A DNA stretch of 64,000 bases from Dicaeum eximium (GCA_013396995.1 VWZP01009169.1:3179198-3243197); one strand, 5' to 3'. Shown: positions 11,732-26,100, counted from the stretch's first letter. Notes: a model not told the origin generated them from the sequence alone. Made by a program: numbers and translations.

Positions 11732-14700
11732 GAGGGAACATCAGTAAGGCTTCATGCAACCTCCTGTATACTGTCCTGTATTATTGCTATGAGGCCAACT
11801 CCTTGAAACAGGCAGGAGCAGATGCTATTTGGTTCCCTCCCAGTGCCTGGGATCCATGGTTGCTTTTTGTCTGGGAAGACTGCATGACTTCCTTAGCTTA
11901 GAAGGCTGCTGGTGAAACAGTCTGAAATGTGGAATCTCTCAAATTAATTCCCTGAAAATAGACTTGCTTTCAGTTTGCCTAGGGCTCACTGGAAATCTCA
12001 TAACGCTGGGAAGTCACAGTGGGAGGATGTTGCCCTTTGCAAACCACGGCATTCCTTCAGCTTGATGTTTGGAAAATGCCAGCAATTGTGGAGTTAACTT
12101 CCTTTTTTCCCACCAGCATCTGTTCCTTTTTTTGTTAGCAAAATGACTTCATGCTCAGATGTTTGGAATGATTTGTTGGCTGGATGCTGACATTGGGTCA
12201 TTTCAGTATCTTTAGTCTAGGTATGGAAGACAGGCACATGACTTCAAAAATTACTTTGCTATAAACGCAAGTAGGCTTAAGAAAATCAAATTCAGAAACG
12301 CTGGCCTATGACAAGTACAGGATGTAACAGAAAACAACAAGATGCTGAAAGAGTATCACTAATGCAGCAAAACCACACATTTCCTGGCCAGTGGTGTACT
12401 TGGGTCTTTTCAGAGTGAAAGGGCTGTTTGATGGATAGTACCTGTTAATGTGTGTCATTGGCTGAAGCACTTGCTCCCAAATTTGGGCAGCACCATTAAT
12501 ACAGTGTAAAGTAAAGCCTAAAATTATATATACCTCCTTCTACATCATTTAATGCAGAGAATGTGTTCTCACTGGAAAAATAAAACTTGGGATTCATGTA
12601 AGACACCATCTCATTCTTTTATAGTTTCCTATAATGAATTTAGAAATTTTATCTCACATAATGTAAATTTGTTGACGTTTCCCGATTGTTTTTTAAGCAG
12701 GTCAGCATACTTGAGAAGAATCACTGACTGTTTTTTATGGTTTCTCTTGGACCTCCTGTAATTGTTTCTTCATGTTTTTTACTTGTTATTTTTGCTTCTG
12801 TAGTGAAGACCTCAAAGTGTGTGCTTGAAGAAACACTATAGTAGGCTTAATGATGTTAGAGACTCTTAACTTTATTTTCCTTGGAGTCACTCTTACAATG
12901 GTTTAAAGTGTAAGTTTAGTGTCAAGAAGGCAAAAATGCATGCACAATTCAGATGATATACCATTATTATGGCTTGGAATTGTGACACCTAAAAGACCAC
13001 ATTGTAGCAGACAAAAGAGGAGATAAGTTTTTCCAAGTTGTCTGCTTTATTTGGTTTGTGTTTTCCACGTTGCAATGCCAACAGTTGCCGACTCATTTAT
13101 TTATCCTAGCATAAGAGGTTACCTTGGGTCAAGCTCTTGAAATTATATATTTATTTATGTATAATTGAAAAGTATTTTCTTCCCTGCCCCCCATGGGAAC
13201 TGCATGGAATATTTTTAGTTTCTTCCTCCCTCTCTTCTCCAACAAAAATTTAGTTGTTCTTTAAAAAATGCCTTCTTACCTCCTTAGCTCAGACTGCTGA
13301 AGACATAAATGCCATAAACTTGCCATGGTATTTGCTATAGATATTCTGAGTGTGCAGAATTTGTGCGTCCATCTTGCAGGTCTATGTTTTTAAGATGAGC
13401 TACTGAGGCTTCAGTTGAAGTTAGAACTCAACACTAATCAAAAATCAGGCCCAAAATAGTCCTGAGTTAGAAAATTCTCATCGTCCTGCCTGAGGGAATT
13501 TTTGCACTTGGTTTGCCTTCTGTGGGAGATTTGGGAGGACTCAGTGGAAGCAGATTTGACCCTGGCATGAAAAAAAAAAGGGAAAAAAACCCCCACATTT
13601 ATCCAGCTGTCATCCTACTAACATGGTGTAATTCGATGTACTTAAGAACAAAAATAATGGCGAGCAGTCCAATTCTGCTGCATGGGAAGTAAATTCATGT
13701 AAATTCTGGTGCCACTGGATTATGTTCTGTCCTTGTCTGTCCTCTTGCAGAAGTTCTGATTTTTCACAATCCAAGAATGAACCCATCCTGCTGATGGCAT
13801 GTAATAATAATAATGATAACAACATGTACTCTGTACAATGCTGTTCTCACCATTCAGATTAGTCTTTGGTGGATAAGCAAGAGCAAAGAATATGTAAATA
13901 ACAAACATGTTTCTGTGGTGTTAGGAGCAAATTTGGCAGAGATCAGGGCTCACTCTGAATTTCACTTGAGTATTCACAAGCTGTAAAAAAGCCAGTGAAT
14001 ACTGAGCAGGAAGAGTTGCTGATTTCCTATCTTTTTAGTGAGAGGTTTAGAAATGGGCACAGTAAAGAGTTGTCAGAATGTAGTGACAGCCATGAAGAGA
14101 AAGAAAGGAACTGGAGAGTTCTACTTTCTGGAGAGTTGTTTAGTTTTCATCGCAGTCAGACGTGACAGTTTCAGCTACGCACCTTAATTGAGGTGAAAGT
14201 CGCACTGTCTTATGTGATAATTCAGTCATCTTTTCAAAGGCACTTGGTATCCCAAACACTTTGCAGATGTACTGAGTGAGAGAAATGAAGGCTGGGAGAA
14301 ACAGTTTTACCTGATTTTATGGAAAGGGCGGAGGTGAATCAACTGAGTGATTCACTCAAGTACTGTGCTAGCAGCTTAAGAGCTGTGGGCCTCTCAGACT
14401 ATTTTTTTTAATAGTGAAGGGTTAAATGATGGAGAAAAATGGAAAATACATTGGCTGCCCTAGCCATCTTACTGTCATCATGCTTACAAAAGGGCCCAGA
14501 TCAGAAGCGAAATAAAGCAAGGAGTGTCACTGGAAAAACAGACAGTGGACGTGCTATGAACATGAAGCCTATGAAGTGAAGAGAAACTTTTAGAATTTGG
14601 TATTAAAAAATTCTCTTGTGTGCTTCCAGAAGGACTGGTCCTAAATATCTCTGCTGGCTCTAGGTAGGAGTGTCCTTGGTAGTTCTGTGTGTCTCTGAGC

Positions 14701-16029
14701 ACAGTAAGTGACATTTCATTCCCATCATCAAGCAACATGCAGGGTACATGCCATGAATCATAGGTGACTTCATTTTATTTACAAAAGATTTTAAGTCATT
14801 GCTTGTTGGAGATAAGCAGTAGGACAAAAAGTTAAACTTGGAGGCTCAGTTACAGTCTGGGCCCTTCTGTGGCTTTTCACATTACCTAAAGAATGCCAGG
14901 AGCAGGAGGAAAGGAAGTGGAGAAGGAGACAGTCCAAGTGACAACATTCTAATGTGGTAGGAATACATTTAAAAACAGTGCTGTTGGAAAGGAGACAAGG
15001 TAAGCTGGTTGGGTAAGGAAAAAGTCCCTTTCTGTATCTATGGAATGTTGACTGTAAGCTGACCGGGGTTAATGGAAATGTACACACAGTACCTGTATAA
15101 ACACAGAGTAAACAGGAGTAGGAACAATGCAGAGTTTGGTTGTTAACAAAGCAATAGAACATGTCCTGCTGCTGCTGCTTAGGACTTGTTGGGATTGTGA
15201 CAGATTTTTGGCTTCTGCCACAGGTGACACACATCACTGCAGGATGTGACCTCAAGCTCGCTGCAGGTTTGTGGGAACAGAGCTGTCCTGCAGGAGTGCA
15301 GCCCAAGTCCACACCAAGCACCCACTGAACAGGCCATGTCCATGAGAAATGTTTTGTCTTCTTCTGAAGACCCTCTAGGTAGAATGATCAAGATTCAATC
15401 TTCTGACTGTAGGATCCTCCCTAGTGGACATTTTCCTTCACATCCAAAAGGAGTGGGTGGGCTGAGGAAAGGTAGGCTCCTGAGTATGTGTTCACTGAAA
15501 GTGCAGGGAATTCACAGATCCCCTCATCTGGCAGCTCATTATTTAGATTATACACTTATCAACAGCAAAATATCAGCTGGCTGATTTGTGACTTGTGAAA
15601 AGTAGAGCATGTAAAAGGTATTAAACATGAATATGGACTTCGGGTAGTAGTACAGAAGGATCTTTATGCAGCAACAGAGTCGGGAGAACTTACTCAACAA
15701 GAGAACAACTTCCATGGCAGAGGCTAAACATTCAGGAGAGGAACAATGTTTAATATTGTTGCGCTTCAATTTGGCAAGAAAGCTTTGTCCCAAGGGCAGA
15801 AATCATGGAAGAGTTCACTGTGGCTTCAGCTGTACAATTAAGTAGTTCTGTAAACGTAGGGGCAAGTTACCTTCCTGGTCACTTCACACACTATACTCCT
15901 AAATTAATGCCTGGTGATGGTGGGATTCCCATCCTGTAGCAGGGCTGAATATGTTTGAAGAGGGACAAGGAAGCTTGTACAATCTGTAAGTGATAAGAAG
16001 AGGCTGCTGCAGTCCGCAGCAAATGAAGC

Positions 16030-16061
16030 AAAAAAAGAAAAAGAAAGAAAGAAAGAAAAAA
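16030..16061. repeat. (GAAA)n microsatellite
   Basis: An A-rich run with several consecutive GAAA units on the + strand, followed by ACCCC. Confidence 0.8.
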
Positions 16062-18101
16062 CCCCACCTGTGATCCGTTAAGGAAAATACCCCTGTGTCA
16101 CAATGCAGTGAACTGTAAGTATGTATGGATATACCTGACCTTTGTGAGAGGCAATCAGAGCTCCTCAGTTGCATGCTCCAACTGGTCATTAATGAATATT
16201 CTCTTTTAATAAGTTACACAGTGGACTGCTTTTGTGGCAGAAGGATTATTATCTGCACATCAATAGCTTAATTCCAGGGAGAGAAGTAATGTTTGTTTTT
16301 CTCAGTCTGGGTAAATTGTGCTTAAAAGGCTTGGATATAGCTTCCTTCCCAAAACTCTGAGACTATTTGTGTAAATGCTAGTCATGAAGTCTGAGAAATG
16401 GAGCGGTGACCACATCTGTCTAGTGAATGGCTCAGTCCTATGATCTGTGCTGTTTCAAAATTAGCATCTCTTGGGACATGGTTGGCTTTTTGGAGGCATA
16501 AACTGTCTGAAAAGCTTAGATGTGTTTTAGCTCCACTTCTGAATTAGCATTTTGTCCCACATCAGATCAAACACATTTTGTCTCTTTTAATGAAAGCACT
16601 TTTTATTTGTGATACTTTGGCTGCTCTGAACTGCGACATAGCCAATAGAATGGATACTGTGTTAATATATAAGTAAATGTTTCTTTGAAAGCTGAACTTT
16701 AAGTGAAGTAAAGTCAGTAGGTCAGACACTAAAAAAAGGGAAACGGTGATTTGAATGAGAGTGTGGTACAACTTATGTGGATTGATTCTTGGCTGTACTA
16801 CAGACTTCCTGTGTCACTGGGTACTGTGTAATTGTATGCATCCCATTTTTCCTGTTTCTGCTGATCTCACTGATAGAGACACTGAAAAGCCCAATACGTT
16901 AATTTCTTGAAGACCTTTGTCAGTGTGCAGTGCAAAGTGATGCAAGACTGATCCAGCATTAAAGCAGATGTTGTGATGAGTTGAGTCTTTAGGTCTCTTA
17001 AGGGAAAAGAGTTGCACTTGTGGGAAATGAGGTACCAGTAATAACCATCTTCCACCCTTCAAGCAAACAAAAGCCCCACCTTGTTTTTAATGGTGAGAAT
17101 ATTCATGTGAAGAGCAAGGGTCATGCCCTTCACTGTGAAACAGAACATGGACACAAGTCTGAATCCCACATGTCTCAGATGAGCATTTTAGCAGCTAAGC
17201 TGTTATTGTGAAGGGTGTGAGAGGGCTTCAACAAGAAACTGAGAATCTTCATCCAGCAAAGCTTTCATCCTAATTGATGTAAATCATGTTAAAATTTCAG
17301 TCAACTGTCATTAAAAAAAATTCAAAGACCCCCCCAAAAAATGCCCACTTATTTGTAATCAGGGTTCTAATTCCCATTGCTTTCAATGGAAAATTTGAAA
17401 AAAAAAATCTACAGGGCTATGATGAATAATACATTTCAGTTTTTCCTAAATTTTGCAAATTTCTTGTAATCACTTGAACTCCATTATTTATATTTTCTGA
17501 ACTGTATGTTATGGTGCTAACCTTTCAGACCAGATGAAATAACTCATCTTTCAGCTCTGTGATGTACTCAAAAGATGTGTGAAGGCTGTTGAGAGGAGGA
17601 ACCACACTAACCTTAATGTGGCTTTTGCAAGGAAATACACTTCTTTGTGACCCAAGTATAAACTTGAGCATGCAGTGTCTGGACATGATGCAGTGAACAA
17701 GCTTGGACAAGAATTTATATCACAGTAGCCTCATTTTATATACTTCATCCATGTTTGCACATTGTTTTTATTGCTACAGAGAGGAGCTCAGTGAACAGTG
17801 TCATGGCTTCCTGTCCAAGAAAGGTTTTAAACCCACATTTTCTGGCATCAGGTGTGTGGCTTGTTCCCATCCTGTTCTAAACAGTGCAAAACAGTAAGGT
17901 CAGCTGTCTGCCCTAGTGATGAGATAGGTTTGAGAAGGAAGTGTTGCCAATGAATAGATGTCATTCCAAGAGTACCCAGGCTTGTCCTGTGACATCTGTA
18001 ACAGAGGATGTGTTTCTTGATGCATTTGTTCAAGGAGGAACATTTATGTTATAGTTTGCCTGTTAGGAGGACTTCTTGCATCCTCAGCAATTTATTGCAG
18101 G

Positions 18102-18137
18102 GGTGTGTGTGTGGGTGTGTGTGGGTGTGTGTGTGTG
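18102..18137. repeat. (GT)n microsatellite, GGGT-interrupted
   Basis: About 17 GT dinucleotides broken twice by GGGT. Its alternating purine-pyrimidine pattern can form Z-DNA. It is likely polymorphic. Confidence 0.85.
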
Positions 18138-19594
18138 CAGGCCCCCAACAAGTCCACGTAATGGTTGGACATCCAGGGATGGCAAGCACCTGCTGATCCC
18201 AGGGAGTTAAAATTTGTTGACATTGCATAAAAATAACCTGGTATAAATGGTGGTAGAAATACAGGAGTACTGGGTTTACTGTCAGAGTGTGCCAGTCTGT
18301 TCCTAACTCTGACAATGAGTTTTAATTGTCATGTCAGAATATATACCTCTCTGTCTCCTTCTGTAGGAAAGAAGCCTTCTAAAGCTGCTAATTTTGTGGA
18401 TGTATTTATTAATGCTTTGACATGCTCACAATTTCAGGACATGCTCAATATTTTTGGAGCTGTCTTGGTGCAGAGTAAAATAGCAATGTGTCATCACTGG
18501 AAACTCAAACCCAGTGCTTGCCCCAAAAGTGCTTCAATGCAGGCAGTTACTTTGCAGGCTTTCCCTGTGCTGTTTCTTTCAAGACTGAAATCATCATGAA
18601 AAAAACACCATATAAACAGTGTCTTTTATTTTCGTGATCCACTCAGCAATGAACATCTGGCATTTCTGCATGATCTTGTAACGCTAGTGTTAGATACTTC
18701 TTTTCATGAAGTTTTGCAACAAAGGCAATGGTCTATAATGCTTGCTTGAGTGTGTTATGGCAATCTTTGTATTGCAAATGCTTGTCCCACTGACATAGCA
18801 TCCTGTAAAAGTCTCTGGTCTCTAGAGAACAGCTTGCCCAATGGATCAGGTCTCCCAGGATTTGCAGAAAAGGCTTTTGGGATCAGCTGAGCCGTGCACA
18901 CTTTGCTTTATTTTCTTTCATTTTTGATTGGTTCAGATGGTCCAAATATTTGCAGAGCTCCATTAAGTCCTAGTTGGGATGAAGTCATAAGTTCCACTTT
19001 CCACCAAGTCATGGAGCCTGTCCAAATTAGTGTCAAAGCCTATATAATACCTTGGCTATATTGCAGGCTTGTATAGTATCAGGAGCCTGTTTTCACAGCA
19101 GTTACAGAGTTGTTACTTCAGTGAAGAATGATACGGCCCCTTATAAAGTGCACAAGCTGACGCCTGTTTTTTAATGTAATATTTACACTATTCAAGGAGC
19201 TAAAAGAAGGCTTTGCTTTAATAGATTCCTTCAGCTAATGTTTTTCCTTATACAGATGGGTTATTGTTTCTAGCTTTTGATACCTATGCAGCTTTATAAA
19301 TTAAAGCCTCTTTTTTTTTTTTTCCTGTTGGTTGGGTTTTTTGCCCTTCCCTGTGCTCCTGGAGCAAGAGTAAGGTTTTGCCATTATCACCAAGTTGTCT
19401 TGCAGTTTTCTTTGAATATAGTAAAACAAAACAAAACCAAAAAACCCCCAACCCAGCACCCTACTGTTGCACCCCACACCACAATTTAATTGCTTTTTAT
19501 TTTCAACTCATCTTCCCCTCCTTGAGAGAAAGCCTAGTGCAGCAATCTTTTAACATGGACAGAACTCACATAATTTAGGCAGTTAAATGTTTGG

Positions 19595-19632
19595 GGTTTT
19601 TTGTTGTTGTTGTTGTTGTTTGTTTGTTTTTT
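19595..19632. repeat. (TTG)n/(TTTG)n microsatellite
   Basis: A GGGG, then a T run, then about six TTG units, then TTTG units on the + strand. Confidence 0.85.
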
Positions 19633-21680
19633 CCAATTGCTCTAATGTTACAGGTGTGAAAGTGACTCTATTAAAAATGTCACTCAGGAGATTGCTGTAA
19701 ATAAATCTAATGACTTCATGGGACTGGATAAAAATCATCTTGCTGATCCCAAGTATAAATAGCTTTCTGGACTTCATATTGAAATAGAATGCCAGGTTTT
19801 ATCTATATTGTCATTTATTCTATCAAAGTAAAACACACATTGACAACCATAAAATTCTGGTGTGAGCAGGGAGTGTGCAAGACCACTGAGATTGAATGGA
19901 CTCTTTTGCTTATTATGCTTCCAGACCAAAACAACTTCAGAAAGCGAGGATTGCTTAGTGGGGTATCTGCTAAAAATTTTAACCTCAGCAATGCACATCT
20001 TCTGTCTGGGCTTTAATTCAGGAAAAAATCTTACACATTGCGTTCCACTGAAACAATTTTTTTTTCCCAGTTTTAATTCAAAAAATAAGACTTACAGAGT
20101 AAGAATTCAGACTAATTTGTAATGAATGGAGAATGGTCAAAAGCAGGATATACCAAGGACCTTGCCTCATTGTCAAGCTAATCATAGATATGGATATACT
20201 TTAGGGTATCAGAATCTTCTTGTCATTGGTTCTTATTGTGAGATTTCTAGTGGTTTGGGTTCAGGTAGGAAATTGTTCAGAATTCAGATTTTTTCTAGTG
20301 TGTCTCTCCTGGTGGTTTTCAGTCTGCACATTTAACAAAGACGTAGAAATGTTAGTTGTAGCATTCAAGCATTTATACTTATTTTTCCCCCTAAAGAATC
20401 TTAAGGACAAAAAGTATTGTAGCTTATTTTGGAATATAAAGGATGACTTCAGGCATTCCTTAATTGATGTGTGTTTGCTTCTTTATTTGGAATTCAAAGT
20501 GGAGGCAGGAGAAATATAGAGAATACATGTATTGACTGTTCTGACAGTGTTCTTGTCAGGTGTACTCTGCAAACTATTATAGCTGTCACTAGGACTTTTA
20601 TAATTCTCTGCAGAGAAAAATTTCAGGTCACATGAGCACTCGTTGCCCTTCAGGTGGGTGGCTCAGGCGGGTTCCCTGCAGAATGACCTTATTTCATACT
20701 TCTAGATAAGCTCCCTCTTTCTGTTGTTCTCTTTGAGGATGATAAGATTATCATATTAAAATAATGCTGTATTTATCTATTTTATGTTTTAATTTACTTT
20801 TCCATTGTCAAGGTCATATATTGATTTTTGCAAGGGAGGTTAAGGTCTGCCAAGTGGGAAACTGTTGTCAGGGTTGTAGCTGCCACTAGATTTTATTTTG
20901 CACAGAAAAGGGCAGCAAAAGGCAAACCAAAACCAAGGTCTACCAAAAATATGTGGCGTGGCCATTCTAACTGGCTGTTGGTAGGGAGTTGCATATTTCT
21001 GTAATGCGCTATTTGACATAGATATGGGTCCGTCTGATTCCTGCTTATTGTGGCCAGGAAAGGGAAGTAGAGAAAATCAGCAGAACTTCTCAATTAATTT
21101 GAGAAACATCACCTTGTTATTGATTGCACCATCCATTATCATGAGGTGGTACATGGTGTGTGCATAGCATTTGTTGATACAGTTGGTATCTCTTATCACT
21201 TTGCCAGCCTTTCATACTTTTTGTACGGTGATATTCATCTGTATGATGCTTTGTTTAATTCTTCTGCTCTTCTTAGTTTTCAGTTGGGTGCAAGGGATTA
21301 ATAAAAACTTATGACCTGTACTGTGTGACCTGACACTGACCTGACATGTGTCTGCACTGCAGTCCTTCTCTAGATGAGGACAAAGATGTTTTGTCAGTGT
21401 CATGAATGGAGATGCTCCTTTAGTTTACATGTTGAAAATCCAGTGGAAGGAAGAGAGGGAAAGATCCAAATCTTGGTCATGACTCTACTTTTAATTCAAA
21501 ATATGAAGATTTTGAGTTGTGCAGGATTGTTGTCATCTGTTGGTATGTACCCTGGCAGGAAATGGTCAGGTAGCAAGGTGTTTTCTGAATGTGGCTCAAC
21601 AGGAGGCAGGTAGAGCTATTTCTCATCTGTAAATCAAATAATGGTGGAATAGCTGAGGTACTCTGGTAGACCTTACACTT

Positions 21681-21762
21681 TTAATTTATATGTATAATAT
21701 ATATAATATTATGTAATTTTATAATATATAATAATATATTATATATGTAATTTTATGTATAT
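21681..21762. repeat. AT-rich (TA)-type tract
   Basis: About 80 bp of almost pure A/T with overlapping ATATAATAT-like palindromic segments. It can extrude hairpins and is likely unstable or polymorphic. Confidence 0.8.
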
Positions 21763-22227
21763 CTTCCAGAGTAGCTTTTCTAGCTTTTTTCATGCACAGA
21801 AAGCATTGGCGAGATCCACACAGTCTTCATACACCTTTGGTCATCCTCAGGATGAGTCAAGTGCTCCAATCTCTTACAATATGCTGGGAATGTTGCTATT
21901 AACTATTTGTAGTTTATAATGGGAGATGAGGATCCTGGAAAGCAATCCTCAGTGATTTACACCTATATAGAAATAAATATATTTATTAGAAGGAAATCTA
22001 ATTTCCTTTAAGCAGTCAAGGAACAAAAAAGAATTGGTTCCTGAGTCAGTGTACGTCTTCTTTTAGAAGGTTGGTTGAGGTTAGCCTACTGGAGATGATT
22101 TGAGGGGATTACATGGGAGGTAAGGAGATAAGGATTAATACTGCTCCTTCTGTAACTGAAGGGATGCTTTTGTGCTCCTTTGGATGTTCTGAGATTTTGC
22201 TTGACTTTACATGATATGGTAGGATTA

Positions 22228-22500
22228 GGACAGGGTAGAACAGAATATTTCAGTTGGAGAGATGGACAACATTCACCTAGTACAGCTGCCTGACCAGTTC
22301 AGGACTGATCAAATTGAAGCAGGTTGTTAAGGACATTGTCCAAATGCTTCTTAAATAATCAACAGTCTTGCGGCAGTAGCCACCTCTCTAGGGTGCATTT
22401 TTCAGTGTCTAAACAACCTCTTGATAAAACAATGCTTCCTAATGTCCAGGCTGAACCTGTTTTGGTTTATCATATCAAAATGATGCAGTCTTTAATTTCT
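22228..22500 (-). mobile_element. CR1 LINE 3' fragment, antisense
   Basis: The sequence reads as the reverse complement of a CR1 3' end: AGAACAGAATATTTCAGTTG at the left, then a CTGCCTGACCAGTTCAGG block, GACATTGTCCAAATGC, ACCTCTCTAGGG and ATGCTTCCTAATGTCCAGGC. All are typical of sauropsid CR1 copies. It differs in subfamily from the copy at 9.6 kb, is diverged and truncated, and abuts a T-rich tract on the right. Confidence 0.85.
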
Positions 22501-22507
22501 TTTCAGG

Positions 22508-22574
22508 TTCTTTTTTTTTTTTTGTTTTTGTTTTTTTTTTGTTTTTTTGGTTTTTTTTGGTTTTTTTTGTTTTC
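22508..22574. repeat. Long T tract with G interruptions
   Basis: About 66 bp of T runs separated by G or GG on the + strand, touching the right (5'-truncated) end of the CR1 fragment. No element is recognised in it. Confidence 0.8.
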
Positions 22575-23048
22575 TCCATAGCAGATGTTAAACGCCTTTG
22601 TTGGTGAATTCCACCATCACCATAACAGTAGAGAAACCAAATAATTTATAAAATGTCTTTACTTTAATTGATAAGTATAAAGATACAAAATGTAAACCTG
22701 CTATCTGTAAATGGGCTATCCTTCGACTTGGAAACATAATATGTTTAAGGGACTGAGGTTTGCTGCTTAGATTCCAAAGATAATAGTATCTCCATCAAAC
22801 TTTATTATTCTGTGTTCAGTAATCTGAGCTGAAAGGGATTCTTCTTATCTGACATACCATGGTGACAGTGCTAACTTTACACTTTCAGAAATGTTTGTAA
22901 TAAATGCCACACGTCCGTGTGCATTGTACAAGACTGTGGGGGAGATAACACAATAAGGAGGAGAGCAATAAAGAATCCCAGGTGGTTCTTGAGTGGCTTT
23001 CCTCCTGTAAAGTCATCTTGTGTAACCCTGCCTAACTTTCTGTTTCAG

Positions 23049-23123
23049 GAACAAGAAGATCCTAATAAGCTTGCTACCAGCTGGCCAGACTACTACATTG
23101 ACCGCATCAATTCCATGGCAGCA
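23049..23123 (+). CDS. DAAM2: DAAM2 exon: GTPase-binding domain, paralogue-diagnostic
   Basis: A 75-nt exon, phase 0 at both ends, residues 31-55 (EQEDPNKLATSWPDYYIDR then INSMAA). The acceptor is ctgtttcag before GAA and the donor is GCA|gtaagt, close to consensus. It continues the Drf_GBD. The segment is what identifies the gene: DAAM2 has DPNKLATSWPDYYIDRINSMAA here, while DAAM1 has a clearly different ENKGATSWPEFYIDQLNSMAA-type sequence. Both flanking introns are long (18.9 and 6.3 kb). Because the exon keeps the frame at both ends, skipping it would remove 25 residues without a frameshift; nothing in the sequence shows that this happens. Confidence 0.97.
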
Positions 23124-26100
23124 GTAAGTTACCTCTCCTGCTAAACAGGAACATTTCCTACCATAGGGATGTGTTTCTTTAGGAAGGAGAAAAGTCTTCT
23201 CAAAGGAGAAGAATGCCCAAAGACACAACTGATTTAAAACAAGGCTTATGAAAGAAGAGTATGGGGATTAAGAAAGATCCCTGCTCTAGCAGAACAGTAT
23301 ATTAGAAAGCACTATAAGCATTTCCATTTTTTATTTCTACAATACTGAGAACGGAAGGCAAACAAATTAGAGTCTGAAATGAAAATTGAAAATAATATTT
23401 GATGAATCAACAAAAAGCAACTATTTAAAAACTAGGTGAAGTTTTATTTTGTTGTATGGTTTCAAGTTGGTTTGTAACCAATCTACAAAATAACACTTGG
23501 GTTCTTAGTTTAATACAAGAATTAAAGAAAAAGTAGTTGTTTATATAAGATAATATCCAGTAATATAAGAGCACATAAATAAAAGAGCATAAGGGTGTAA
23601 CACCTTAGACATAAGAAACAAGCCAAGAAGGTATTTGAGGAAAACCTTTTTTAATTGTCCTTGTTCAATAGCTGCATAGTGTGTCACTTCCTCTGAAACA
23701 CCCAGTAAAGCTGGGCACCAGCAGAATCAGAACATCTGCATATAGTGTTCACTGATCTCCTTTCATATGGTAGATTTTACATTTTTTAATTTAATTCATT
23801 TACTGAATTTGTAGTAAAATTTTTCCTCCGATTACTTGTGTGTAGTGTCTACTCAGCTTTAGTTGATGGTTGTGCCAAAATGATGATAGAGTTCTGTTCC
23901 CAGCATCTTAGGTAGTACACCTTGCTTGTTTACTTATGCTTTTATTTTAGATTTCTAAAGGCTTCTCTGCACCTTTTGTATTGTGGTTATGAGCTATAAA
24001 ATAATTTCATAAAACTAATGTCTGAATGGATGCTAAATGTGGCAGTAATGATATATTTCTCATGGTAAAATATGTCTTGCCGAGTGAAACACCCTAAATT
24101 TACAAGCTATAATAACTCACTTAAGAGGATAAAAGAAAAGCTGCTTTCTAATTGAGAGTCACGAACAAACAAAATTATCACCTTCCTTTATGCCATATTT
24201 TCATGGGGCAGAGTAAGGGAGTAGAAAGAATATGGACTTAGTTTTAGAAAAGACATTGAGTTTAGTGACTGGCATGACACTCTGCTTTGATTTCCTGTCT
24301 GAAAAAATTTACTCTACAAGGGCCATTAAGGAGAAAAAAAATAGTATGAAACCTTGCAGTGTTACTGAGCCAAATACTTCTGGTAGGATTTGATCCAAGG
24401 CCTCTTGAATCTACTGAAGTTTTTCCATTGATTTCAGTGACTTTTGGGTTAGTCTTTAAATGATCCTGATGTAAACTTGGAGTGAATATGTATACACCAC
24501 TGTTGTAAATCTGGAACAGCTCCATGGAATGAGACTATATTTTGGCCTATGTTTCTAAATTTAAACGTGTTTTAAGAGCACTAATAAACACCAGTCCTGG
24601 TAATGTTGTTTGCATGCCTGAGTGCCAATGCCTGAATGATTGATAACATTTTATTTGGCTTCAAGACTCGTGATTCACTCTTTTGCTTGAGGTGTTAAGA
24701 AGATACACTGGGGTTAAAACCCCTGCTTCTGATTTACCATTTGGTTGCTTCATTTTTCAGCAGGTGAAACCGAGTTGACTCGATTTTGCAGAAATTGTAT
24801 CAGCGGAAAACTGGAGTAATCCAGCTAAGAACCAGCTCCAACACACTTTAAAAGACATATTCTGATCATTATTATTTAGACCTCTGAGATTTCTAACTTT
24901 CAAACAGTTATTTTTGGATCCCATATAATTTCAGTTCTAAATTTAGTGGTGGGTTTTTCGGTTTTTGGTTTTTTTTTTAACTGCATCCAAGTGGAGTTGA
25001 CTTTGAAGCTGTGAAAGAAAAACATGTTTCATGTTGCTTCCTGATAATATCTAGTGTATTTCAGTTTGTGTCTCTTGGGCTCTATCAGGTATTGCAATAT
25101 TTTCATTAGAAATATTGCAAGAAGTATTGGAGTTGAAATGGTAGTAATAATCACAGAAGTTTTAGTTTAAAATGCCTTAAATCCTGATTTTAACGAAATT
25201 TTATCTTTGCATCTCCTGTGGATTTATTGCATAAGAACCTTTTCATATTTGTCTTTCACATGCTTTTTTATGTCCTTTTGTTTAATTATGAAGTTCTTGT
25301 TTAATATATATTAGCTTGGCAAATGTGTTCCTCCTACTCACTGATTTTTTGTGGCACTTTTTTTGTGCTGATATCATTAGGTATCTTTCTGTGGATTTCA
25401 GCAGGCCAGGGCTCTTGTGCTCAAGGATCACTTTCTCAGAAGCCCCACTGTATCTGCCCTTCACTGATTATGTTTGAGAGCAATGTGGTGATTCCTGACA
25501 TGTTTGACGTTCTCTGCTTGTAACCTTAGACCACTATGTTAGGAAGCGCTTTAGGTCACAGATTCCTGATCCAGTTCAAAAAAACGTGCATTTTATGCAC
25601 AGCTCTCTTCCCACAATTGTTACTGTTGCTACGACTTATCAGATTTTTACGTATTTTAAACCAAATTCTCACAAGAGCAAACACCTAAAACTGTATCTCT
25701 TTACTAGTGTGCAATTCTCAGCATGTGGAGGCACTGTCCCAGACTCCAGGTAGCCTGACTGGAAGGAAGTAGAACATTGGTACACTGTCTTCTGGACCAG
25801 CCATTAAGACAGCGAAGGGACAGCTGCTAATCATGTTTAATTTAGAAAGCAAAGCCTCCAGATTTGTCTAGTCCCCTGATCTCTCCATGCTATAAATGAT
25901 ACTGGGGATGGGGACAGGGTGCATGCCCACAATAGAAGACTGTTTCCATTATCAATGTCATTGTCATCTGCTGATTCATCAAAACACCAAAGTTTCTTTT
26001 TCTTAAAAATAGAGCAGCTGCCCTGTTAATATAACATGTAAAGTAATGTCCCTGTGCTCCTCCTGCCCTCCTTGCCCCGTGACACTGCTTGGCAGCACAA

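Larger units (their letters stand above)
4181..23048 (+). other. Intron, 18.9 kb, largest in the window
   Basis: The donor is gtacta and the acceptor is ctgtttcag. It holds two CR1 fragments (about 9590-10632 and 22228-22500), several T/G-rich and microsatellite tracts, and small tandem duplications at 6811-6860, 10688-10721 and 11692-11731. It also holds a run of minus-strand open frames at 14.5-15.4 kb, discussed in the findings. No additional DAAM2 exon or host-gene-like coding segment was recognised. A long intron this early in a formin gene is a common place for enhancers, but none can be named from sequence alone. Confidence 0.85.

Noticed and set aside
14302..14390. Second MIR-like stretch (TTACCTGATTTTATGG, then GTGATTCACTCAAG)
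   Set aside because: Only loose similarity to the MIR/L2 3' pattern; could be chance.
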